Shown here piece by piece: positions 1 through 5,228 of a stretch of DNA of 6,540 bases (positions within the stretch are counted from its first letter, which is position 1; each line of letters begins with the position of its first letter). Made by a program: the position numbers and the translations under genes. The notes below the pieces were generated by a model. It was not told where the DNA came from. It ran no database searches and worked only from the letters and a program-made list of their open reading frames with translations. Origin of the DNA: an uncultured Arenimonas sp. (lineage in GTDB: Bacteria > Pseudomonadota > Gammaproteobacteria > Xanthomonadales > Xanthomonadaceae); contig CAMPHE010000104.1 of assembly GCA_946885815.1 (NCBI GenBank), forward strand, positions 1-6,540. The letters are read 5' to 3'.

Positions 1-257
1 TGTCCGCCCCCTCCCCCGACCCGTCCGCTTCGCCCGTCGCGCAGGTCGAGAGGTCGCTCGACGAACTCGAACAGCTCGTCCAGAAGATGGAAAAGGGCGA
101 CCTGTCGCTCGACGATTCGCTGGCCGCCTACGAACGCGGCGTCGGCCTGTACCGCCGCTGCCAGGCGGCGCTGGAACAGGCCGAACTGCGCGTGCGCCTG
201 CTCGCCGATCCGGCCGCGCCGGGCGATGGCCAGCCGTTCCAGCCCGATGCCCCTTGA
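1..257 (+). CDS. xseB: Exodeoxyribonuclease VII small subunit (start codon cut by window edge)
   Basis: Small subunit of exonuclease VII, a cytoplasmic enzyme that degrades single-stranded DNA from both ends; several XseB chains decorate one catalytic XseA. Reading from position 3 gives 84 codons to the TGA at 255-257. Positions 1-2 are TG, so the start codon's first base lies just outside and the full protein would be 85 residues, the usual family size (about 80). The family pattern is visible: [23 protein letters not shown] at about residues 19-41 is shown by its key elements [16 protein letters not shown], then [13 protein letters not shown] (43-55) and LEQAELRV (58-65). These form the two-helix coiled-coil fold. 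The N-terminus is a short Ser/Pro-rich tail and the C-terminus an Asp/Pro-rich one. ispA overlaps its 3' end, so the two are probably translated together. XseA is not in the window. Identity is confident from the motif spacing; the ATG (versus GTG) start is inferred. Confidence 0.93.
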   Translation, partial: SAPSPDPSASPVAQVERSLDELEQLVQKMEKGDLSLDDSLAAYERGVGLYRRCQAALEQAELRVRLLADPAAPGDGQPFQPDAP

Positions 258-1125
258 GGCCCGGCTGGCGCACTGGCGCCAGCGCGTGGACACCGCACTC
301 GACACCGCGCTCGCCACCGTCGCGCCGGCGCCGGCGCGGCTGCAGGCGGCGATGCGCCATGCGGTGACCGGCGGCGGCAAGCGACTGCGTCCGCTGCTGG
401 TCTACGCGGCCGGCGCGGCGACCGGCGCCGACGAAGTCGCGCTCGACGCCCCCGCCGTCGCGATCGAACTGGTGCACGCGTTTTCGCTGGTGCACGACGA
501 CCTGCCGGCGATGGACGACGACGCGCTGCGTCGCGGCCGGCCGACGGTGCACGTCGCGTTCGACGAGGCCACCGCGATCCTCGCCGGCGACGCGCTGCAG
601 TCGCTCGCGTTCTCGGTGCTGGCACGCGCACAGGCGCCGGCGGCGACGCGCATCGCGTGGATCGGCGCGCTCGCCGATGCGACCGGCGCCGCCGGGATGT
701 GCGGCGGCCAGGCGCTCGACATGGCCGCGACCGGCGGCTCGCTCGCGCTGGAGGAGCTGCAGCGGCTGCACGCGCTGAAGACCGGCGCGCTGATCCGTTG
801 CGCGGTGCGCTGCGGGGCGCTCGCCGGCGACGCCGACGCGGCGACGATCGCGCGCCTCGACGCGTATGCCGACGCGCTCGGCATCGCCTTCCAGGTCCGC
901 GACGACATCCTCGACGTCGAGGGCGACAGCGCCCAGCTCGGCAAGACCGCCGGCAAGGACGCCGCGCAGGCGAAGGCGACGTATCCGGCGCTGCTCGGCC
1001 TCGACGGCGCGCGCGCGCGACTGGACGCGATGGCCGGAAAAACGAAAGCGGCCCTCGGGCCGCTCGATGCGCGGGCCGACGCGCTGCGCCGGCTCGCGGA
1101 GTTCGCGGTCGCGCGGATCAGCTGA
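247..1125 (+). CDS. ispA: Farnesyl diphosphate synthase (geranyltranstransferase)
   Basis: Cytoplasmic trans-prenyltransferase that condenses dimethylallyl or geranyl diphosphate with isopentenyl diphosphate to give farnesyl diphosphate, the precursor of undecaprenyl phosphate and quinone tails. With the start at 247 the protein is 292 residues. Visible motifs are GKRLRP (44-49), the first Asp-rich motif DDLPAMDDD (84-92) with RRG just after, the KTG segment near 178-180, FQVRDDILD (215-223) carrying the second Asp-rich motif, and GK-TAGKD (232-238). All catalytic Asp motifs are intact. An in-frame ATG at 226 would add seven residues (299 aa), but 247 puts about 42 residues before GGGKRLRP, as in E. 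coli IspA, so I prefer it; neither has a clear Shine-Dalgarno. The start overlaps the xseB stop by 11 bp, suggesting translational coupling. The dxs gene that often follows in this cluster is absent; a convergent membrane-protein gene follows instead. Its 3' end also carries a terminator for that neighbour. Confidence 0.95.
   Translation: MPLEARLAHWRQRVDTALDTALATVAPAPARLQAAMRHAVTGGGKRLRPLLVYAAGAATGADEVALDAPAVAIELVHAFSLVHDDLPAMDDDALRRGRPTVHVAFDEATAILAGDALQSLAFSVLARAQAPAATRIAWIGALADATGAAGMCGGQALDMAATGGSLALEELQRLHALKTGALIRCAVRCGALAGDADAATIARLDAYADALGIAFQVRDDILDVEGDSAQLGKTAGKDAAQAKATYPALLGLDGARARLDAMAGKTKAALGPLDARADALRRLAEFAVARIS
1038..1064 (-). terminator. Intrinsic terminator for the DUF4870 gene, inside ispA
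   Basis: On the minus strand an 8-bp perfect stem, AGCGGCCC paired with GGGCCGCT (1057-1064 with 1047-1054) around a two-base gap, is followed by TTCGTTTTT (1046-1038). This is a classic G+C-rich hairpin plus U-tract. It sits about 86 bp past the DUF4870 stop codon and is embedded in ispA codons for the segment [10 protein letters not shown]. On the plus strand there is no T-run after the stem, so it should work in one direction only. Confidence 0.68.
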
Positions 1126-1139
1126 TGCCGATCCGCGCG
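1110..1139. other. Hairpin spanning the ispA stop codon
   Basis: A perfect 10-bp inverted repeat pairs 1110-1119 (CGCGCGGATC) with 1130-1139 (GATCCGCGCG). The 10-base loop contains the ispA TGA (1123-1125). It lies at the 3' junction of two convergent genes that are only 24 bp apart. There is no T-run on either side, so it is not a textbook intrinsic terminator; it could stabilise the ispA mRNA end or pause polymerase. The structure is seen directly; the role is inferred. Confidence 0.4.
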
Positions 1140-1149
1140 CCGGCGACGG

Positions 1150-1494
1150 TCAGTTGATCAGGCGCAGCGTGACCGGATAACGGTACGCGACGCCGCTGTT
1201 CGCCTTGACGCCGGCGAGGATCATGAAGACGACCGACGCGATCCAGACGATCGGCATCAGCAGCGCGCCGATCAGGACGAAGCTCAGGATGATGCAGGCG
1301 ACGTACGCGAGGATCAGCGTGATCTGGAAATTCAGCGCTTCCTTCGACTGGTCGATCAGGAAGCCCTTTTCCGGCTTGTCCTTGTTGATCAGCCAGATGA
1401 TCAGCGGAACGATGAAACCCGCGACGATGCCCGACAGGTGGGTGATCAGCGCCAGGGTGCGGTCTTCCTGCGGCGCGGCAGCTACTTCATTCAT
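1150..1494 (-). CDS. DUF4870 (Tic20-like) small membrane protein
   Basis: A 114-residue protein of unknown function matching the DUF4870 family pattern: an N-terminal RTLALITHLSGIV segment, a first hydrophobic stretch (about 20-37) ending in IIWLINKDKP, a cytosolic-type loop with FLIDQSKEALNFQ (45-57), then two hydrophobic stretches (about 58-76 and 77-96). Three or so membrane segments predict an inner-membrane protein. The ATG at 1494 is preceded by GGGGA about eight bases upstream, a reasonable ribosome binding site. The gene follows pmbA on the same strand after 102 bp, and that gap contains a candidate promoter of its own. It is convergent with ispA (24-bp gap), and its probable terminator lies within ispA. 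The family assignment rests on the conserved LINKDKP and DQSKEALNFQ signatures. No biochemical role is established for the family that I can state with confidence, and the neighbours do not reveal one. Confidence 0.85.
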   Translation of the reverse strand: MNEVAAAPQEDRTLALITHLSGIVAGFIVPLIIWLINKDKPEKGFLIDQSKEALNFQITLILAYVACIILSFVLIGALLMPIVWIASVVFMILAGVKANSGVAYRYPVTLRLIN

Positions 1495-1548
1495 GTGATT
1501 TCCCCGAGGTGTTGATGCGGCGGCGCCCTGCGGGCACGCGGCCCCGGT

Positions 1549-1577
1549 ACTGTCCGGCGATACGCCGAAACTGTCAA
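1549..1577 (-). promoter_or_regulatory. Candidate promoter for the DUF4870 gene
   Basis: In the 102-bp gap after pmbA the minus strand reads a perfect TTGACA (1577-1572), then 17 bases, then GACAGT (1554-1549), which matches three of six bases of the -10 consensus. Transcription would start near 1542, leaving a leader of roughly 48 bases before the ATG at 1494. A 5-bp hairpin with a three-base loop (1555-1567) lies in the spacer. The -35 match is striking for such G+C-rich DNA; the -10 is weak. The rest of the 1495-1596 gap shows only a small 4-bp hairpin at 1525-1535. Confidence 0.35.
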
Positions 1578-1596
1578 GGCGGCGTGATCGCGGGCA

Positions 1597-2955
1597 TCAG
1601 GATTCGCCCGCCACCGTCATCCGGCCGACCAGCAGCGAACCGATGCCGATGTGCGAGCGACGATCGACGTCGGCGCCCACCGCTTCGATCGCGAGGAAGA
1701 CGTCCTGCAGCCGCCCGGCGATGGTCAGTTCGTCGACCGCGTGCGCGATCTCGCCGTTCTCGATCCAGAAACCGGCCGCGCCGCGCGAATAGTCGCCGGT
1801 GACGGTGTTCACGCCCTGCCCCATCAGGTCGGTGACGAGCAGGCCGCGGCCCATCGCACGCGCGATCGCCGCGCCGTCGGCGGCGTTCGCCGCGACCTCG
1901 AGGTTGTGCACGCCGCCCGCGTTGCCGGTGCTACGCAGGCCGAGCTTGCGCGCCGAATAGCTGCCGAGCAGGTAGCGCTGCAGCACGCCGCCGTCGACGA
2001 TCGGCGATTCCACGGTGGCCACGCCCTCGGCGTCGAACGATCCGGACCGCAGCCCGCGCGGCAGGTGAGGCCGCTCGAGGATCCGGAACCACGGCGGCAG
2101 GATGCGTTCGCCGGCCTGGTCGACGAGGAAACTCGCGCGGCGATACAGGTTGCCGCCCGAGATCGCCGCCAGCAGGTGGCCGACCAGGCTGCGCGCGGTT
2201 TCCGGCGCGAACAGCACCGGGTAGTCGCCCGTCTTCAGCGGACGGGGATCGAGCCGCGACACCGTGCGTTCGGCGGCGCGCCGGCCGACGGCCACCGGGG
2301 CTTCGAGGTCGTCCGGCGACAGCGCGGTAGTGTACCAGTGCTCGCGCTGCAGGTCGTCGCCGCGGCCGGCGATCAGCGACACGCTGAGCGAGTGGTTCGT
2401 GCTGCGGTCGCCGCCGACGAAACCGTGGCTGTTGGCGTACACCGAGACGCTTTCGCCGCTGAACGTCGAAGCGCCGTCGGAATTGGCGATGCGCGGGTCG
2501 GCGCCGCGGCCTGCCGATTCGGCCTCGATCGCGAGCGCGATCGCGCGGTCGGCGTCGACGTCCCACGGATGCCAGCCGTCGAAATCGCGAACCTCCGTGG
2601 CCATGCGGTCGGCGTCGGCGAGCCCCGCCGCCGGATCGGATTCGGTGTGACGCGCGATCGCACAGGCCTGCGCGACGGTCGCCTCCACGCTCCCCGGCTG
2701 CAGGTCGGCGGTGCTGGCGCTGCCCTTGCGCTGCCCGAAGTACACCGTGACGGCGACGCCGCGATCGCGCGTGCGCTCCACGGTTTCCACCTCGCCGAGC
2801 CGCACGTTCACGGACAGGCCGCGATCCTCGTTCAGCGACACTTCGGCCTGCGTCGCGCCGCGGGCGGCGCATCGCCGCAGGACGTCGCGGGCGAGCGTGG
2901 ACAGGTGCGCGAGCCGTTCGGCGGAATCGTCCCGGACTGCGGCGGGAAGGGTCAT
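1597..2955 (-). CDS. pmbA: TldE/PmbA, non-catalytic subunit of the TldD/E metalloprotease
   Basis: Partner subunit of the cytoplasmic TldD/TldE protease. In E. coli the complex removes the leader of microcin B17 and degrades the CcdA antitoxin, and it is thought to cut unfolded peptides threaded between the subunits. The product is 452 residues, matching E. coli PmbA (about 450). The PmbA_TldD fold is visible: an N-terminal domain with EVSLNEDRGLSVNVR (38-52) and RDRGVAVTVYFGQRKGSAST, and a C-terminal domain containing LMGQGVNTVTGDYSRGAAGFW as a family hallmark (from residue 377), followed by ENGEIAHAVDELTIAG. The HExxxH zinc motif of TldD is absent (the equivalent region reads VLFAPETARSLVGH), as expected for the non-catalytic half. 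The ATG at 2955 has AAGGA seven bases upstream, a strong ribosome site. The gene is divergent from darP with 38 bp between starts, and tldD lies 750 bp beyond its start. No microcin-like substrate gene is visible. Confidence 0.95.
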   Translation of the reverse strand: MTLPAAVRDDSAERLAHLSTLARDVLRRCAARGATQAEVSLNEDRGLSVNVRLGEVETVERTRDRGVAVTVYFGQRKGSASTADLQPGSVEATVAQACAIARHTESDPAAGLADADRMATEVRDFDGWHPWDVDADRAIALAIEAESAGRGADPRIANSDGASTFSGESVSVYANSHGFVGGDRSTNHSLSVSLIAGRGDDLQREHWYTTALSPDDLEAPVAVGRRAAERTVSRLDPRPLKTGDYPVLFAPETARSLVGHLLAAISGGNLYRRASFLVDQAGERILPPWFRILERPHLPRGLRSGSFDAEGVATVESPIVDGGVLQRYLLGSYSARKLGLRSTGNAGGVHNLEVAANAADGAAIARAMGRGLLVTDLMGQGVNTVTGDYSRGAAGFWIENGEIAHAVDELTIAGRLQDVFLAIEAVGADVDRRSHIGIGSLLVGRMTVAGES

Positions 2956-2993
2956 GGGCGTATCCTTGCGCGAGGAATGACGGACGGACCGCG
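2956..2993. promoter_or_regulatory. Shared 38-bp divergent region of pmbA and darP
   Basis: Only 38 bp separate the two start codons, so promoters for both genes must sit in this space or reach into the opposing reading frames. On the minus strand it holds the pmbA ribosome site AAGGA. On the plus strand TATCCT (2961-2966) matches four of six bases of the -10 consensus, with no convincing -35 upstream. GAGGA at 2972-2976 lies too far (17 bases) from the darP ATG to be an ideal ribosome site. That promoters exist here follows from the gene layout; their exact positions are not settled. Confidence 0.3.
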
Positions 2994-3536
2994 ATGCACG
3001 ACACGGACCTGGAAGAGGAAGAAGCCGAACACGGCCCGAGCCGCGGCGAGCAGCGCCGACAGGCGCTGGCGGTGCTGGAGCTGGCGCAGCGGCTGGTCGA
3101 GCGCAGCGACGCCGACCTCGCGCGCATGCCGGTCGACGACGAGCTGCGCGAGCTGGTGCTGGCGTCGAAGAAGATCACCTCGCAGATCGCCCGCAAGCGG
3201 CAGGTGCAGTACCTCGCCAAGCACATGCGCCGGCGCGACGACGAGGCGCTCGCCGCCATCCGCGCGGCGCTGGAGCACGACAAGGCCGACGGCCGACGCG
3301 AGGCGCAGGCGCTGCACCAGGTCGAATACTGGCGCGACCGCCTGATCGCGGACGGCGACGAGGCGCTCGGGGAATTCGTCGACGCGCACCCGCACGCCGA
3401 CCGCCAGCGCCTGCGCCAGCTCGCCCGCAACGCGCACCACGAGAAACTGAAGAACAAACCGCCGCACGCCTACCGCGAGCTCTTCCGCGAACTGCGCGAG
3501 CTGCTCGCCGCTCCGGACGAACCGGCGGACGAGTGA
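2994..3536 (+). CDS. darP: DarP/YjgA (DUF615), 50S ribosome maturation factor
   Basis: DarP (formerly YjgA, DUF615) binds late precursors of the large ribosomal subunit and helps mature the peptidyl transferase centre. The product is 180 residues, close to E. coli DarP (183). It has the typical acidic N-terminus (DLEEEEAEHG), followed by an all-helical, strongly charged body: KKITSQIARKRQVQYLAKHMR (59-79, recognisable by its RKRQ-QYLAKHMRR core), YWRDRLIADGDEAL (112-125), and the conserved C-terminal block HADRQRLRQLARNA (134-147) then EKLKNKPP-AYRELFRELREL. The ATG at 2994 has no good Shine-Dalgarno, but no in-frame alternative upstream keeps the acidic family start. Its position next to pmbA in divergent orientation matches the E. 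coli yjgA/pmbA arrangement. It converges with tldD across a 169-bp gap filled mostly by a large palindrome, which would form part of its mRNA 3' end if transcription runs through. Confidence 0.94.
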   Translation: MHDTDLEEEEAEHGPSRGEQRRQALAVLELAQRLVERSDADLARMPVDDELRELVLASKKITSQIARKRQVQYLAKHMRRRDDEALAAIRAALEHDKADGRREAQALHQVEYWRDRLIADGDEALGEFVDAHPHADRQRLRQLARNAHHEKLKNKPPHAYRELFRELRELLAAPDEPADE

Positions 3537-3551
3537 CGCGGCGCGCGTGGC

Positions 3552-3682
3552 GGAGAGCGTTTCTGGCCACGAATTACACGACGGACACGACAGAACACGA
3601 CAAGAGCATTCCATCGGCAATGCTTTGGCTTTTGTCGTGTTCATTCGTGTCCGTCGTGTAAGTCGTGGCCAGAACGCTCTTC
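3552..3682. repeat. 131-bp near-perfect palindrome between darP and tldD
   Basis: Arm 3552-3607 pairs with arm 3628-3682 in about 52 base pairs, counting two G-U wobbles (3553/3681 and 3604/3631). The runs are 3552-3561 with 3673-3682, 3563-3572 with 3663-3672, 3574-3590 with 3645-3661, and 3593-3607 with 3628-3642. Only one bulge (T3562), one mismatch (3573/3662) and one two-base mismatch (3591-3592/3643-3644) interrupt it. The 20-base apex can form its own small hairpin, AGCATT (3605-3610) with AATGCT (3619-3624). Each arm carries four CACGA motifs. G+C is about 53% by hand count, far below the flanking genes. It takes up most of the 3537-3705 gap. I see no flanking target-site duplication and no coding potential. 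A REP- or MITE-like mobile palindrome is the best guess; it might also act as a two-way transcript end. Confidence 0.9.
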
Positions 3683-3705
3683 CCGCCCGGTCGCCACGTC
3701 GCCCG

Positions 3706-5148
3706 TCAGGCTCGCGTGCCGCCGATGGTCATCGCGTCGATCTTCAGCGTGGGCTGGCCGACGCCGACCGGGACGGACTGGCCGTCCTTGCCGCAGACGC
3801 CCACGCCTTCGTCGAGCGCGAGGTCGCGGCCGACCATCGACACCCGCGTCATCGCTTCCGGGCCGTTGCCGATCAGCGTCGCGCCCTTCACCGGCCGCGT
3901 GATCCTGCCGTCCTCGATCAGGTAGGCCTCGGTCGCACCGAACACGAACTTGCCGCTGGTGATGTCGACCTGCCCGCCGCCGAAATTGGGCGCGTACAGC
4001 CCCTTCTTCACCGACGCGACGATCTCCGCCGGGTCGTAGTTCCCGGCGAGCATGTAGGTGTTCGTCATCCGCGGCATCGGCAGGTGCGCGAACGATTCGC
4101 GGCGGCCGTTGCCGGTGGGCGCCACGCCCATCAGCCGCGCGTTCAGCGTGTCCTGCAGGTAGCCGCGCAGGATGCCGTCCTCGATCAGCGTGGTGCACCG
4201 TGTCGGCGTGCCCTCGTCGTCGATGTTGAGCGAGCCGCGGCGGCCCGGCAGCGTGCCGTCGTCGACGATCGTGACGCCCGGCGCGGCGACGCGCTCGCCG
4301 ATGCGGCCCGCGTAGACCGACGTGCCCTTGCGGTTGAAGTCGCCCTCCAGCCCGTGGCCGACGGCCTCGTGCAGCAGCACGCCGGGCCAGCCGGGCCCGA
4401 GCACCACCGGCAGCGTGCCGGCCGGCGCGTCGATCGCCTCCAGGTTCACCAGCGCCTGCCGCAGCGCTTCGCGCGCCACCGACTTCGGCCGGTCGCCGGA
4501 AAAGAGTTCGTCGTAGCCGTAGCGGCCGCCCGCGCCGGAATAGCCCTGCTCGCGGCGGCCGCCGTCCTCGATGATCACCTGCACGTTGAAGCGCACCAGC
4601 GGCCGCACGTCGGCGGCGAGCACGCCGTCGCTGCGGGCCAGCAGCACGGTGTCGACGCCGCCCGACAGGCTGACGATCACCTGCTTGACGCGCGGGTCGG
4701 CGGCGCGCACGAACGCGTCGACTTCGCGCAGCGCGGCGATCTTCGCTTCCGCGTCCATGCCCTCGACCGGGTCGAGCGGCGCGTACAGCGCGCGGCCGGG
4801 CACGACCACGCGGTGGCCGGCGCGCACCGCATCGCCGTCGCGGCTGATCGCGCGCGCCGCCGCCGCCGATTCCAGCAGCGCGTCGGCGCGGATGTCGTCG
4901 GAGTACGCGAAGCCGGACTTCTCGCCACTGACCGCGCGCACGCCGACGCCCTGCTCGATCGAATGCGCGCCGTCCTTGACGATGCCGTCCTCGATCGTCC
5001 AGCTCTCGCGCCGGCTGTGCTGGAAATACAGGTCGCCGTAGTCGACGCCGGGGCCCATCAGCCGCGAGAACGCACCATCGAGACTGCCGGTATCGAGGCC
5101 GCCGGGCGCGAGCAGGCGATGGCTGGCGAGCTGCAGGGTGTCGGACAT
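3706..5148 (-). CDS. tldD: TldD, zinc-binding catalytic subunit of the TldD/E metalloprotease
   Basis: Catalytic half of the cytoplasmic TldD/TldE protease, whose partner PmbA is encoded 750 bp away in this window. The product from the ATG at 5148 is 480 residues, matching E. coli TldD (481). The zinc-site motif HEAVGH (HExxxH, residues 260-265) is intact, followed by [10 protein letters not shown]. The further metal-ligand cysteine lies in [18 protein letters not shown] (C452). Other family hallmarks are YGDLYFQ (37-43), EQGVGVRAV (65-73), [11 protein letters not shown] (306-316), and [10 protein letters not shown] (357-366). The same frame stays open upstream to 5928, but that stretch is antisense-like shadow of yhdP, and MSDTLQLA fits the family start. 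The ribosome site is weak. yhdP lies 80 bp upstream on the same strand, so the two are probably co-transcribed; the gap (5149-5228) shows no clear promoter or terminator. The gene converges with darP across the palindrome. Confidence 0.96.
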   Translation of the reverse strand: MSDTLQLASHRLLAPGGLDTGSLDGAFSRLMGPGVDYGDLYFQHSRRESWTIEDGIVKDGAHSIEQGVGVRAVSGEKSGFAYSDDIRADALLESAAAARAISRDGDAVRAGHRVVVPGRALYAPLDPVEGMDAEAKIAALREVDAFVRAADPRVKQVIVSLSGGVDTVLLARSDGVLAADVRPLVRFNVQVIIEDGGRREQGYSGAGGRYGYDELFSGDRPKSVAREALRQALVNLEAIDAPAGTLPVVLGPGWPGVLLHEAVGHGLEGDFNRKGTSVYAGRIGERVAAPGVTIVDDGTLPGRRGSLNIDDEGTPTRCTTLIEDGILRGYLQDTLNARLMGVAPTGNGRRESFAHLPMPRMTNTYMLAGNYDPAEIVASVKKGLYAPNFGGGQVDITSGKFVFGATEAYLIEDGRITRPVKGATLIGNGPEAMTRVSMVGRDLALDEGVGVCGKDGQSVPVGVGQPTLKIDAMTIGGTRA

Positions 5149-5228
5149 GGGGCGGCGGACTCGGCGATCGGGGACCGTCGATTCTCGCAGCTTCGGCCAG
5201 GCCGGAGGCGACGCGCGGGTGAAAGGCG

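Noticed and set aside
1651..3345. A 564-codon plus-strand open frame opposite pmbA and running into darP
   Set aside because: It is an antisense shadow of a very G+C-rich gene: Arg/Ala/Val-rich, no recognisable domain, and the opposite strand encodes an intact full-length PmbA.
1931..3457. A 508-codon minus-strand open frame over pmbA and darP
   Set aside because: Ser/Arg-rich shadow in a different frame from pmbA and antisense to darP; no domain visible.
3568..3667. Short repeated CACGA units considered as a CRISPR array
   Set aside because: Repeat unit is only 9-10 bp, there are no spacers of CRISPR size, and the copies are arranged as an inverted palindrome.
3537..3705. Target-site duplication flanking the palindrome
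   Set aside because: The sequences just outside 3552 and 3682 were compared and share no direct repeat that I can see.
5149..5228. GAGAAT on the minus strand (5186-5181) as a -10 box for tldD
   Set aside because: No acceptable -35 at the right distance, and the 80-bp spacing suggests co-transcription with yhdP.
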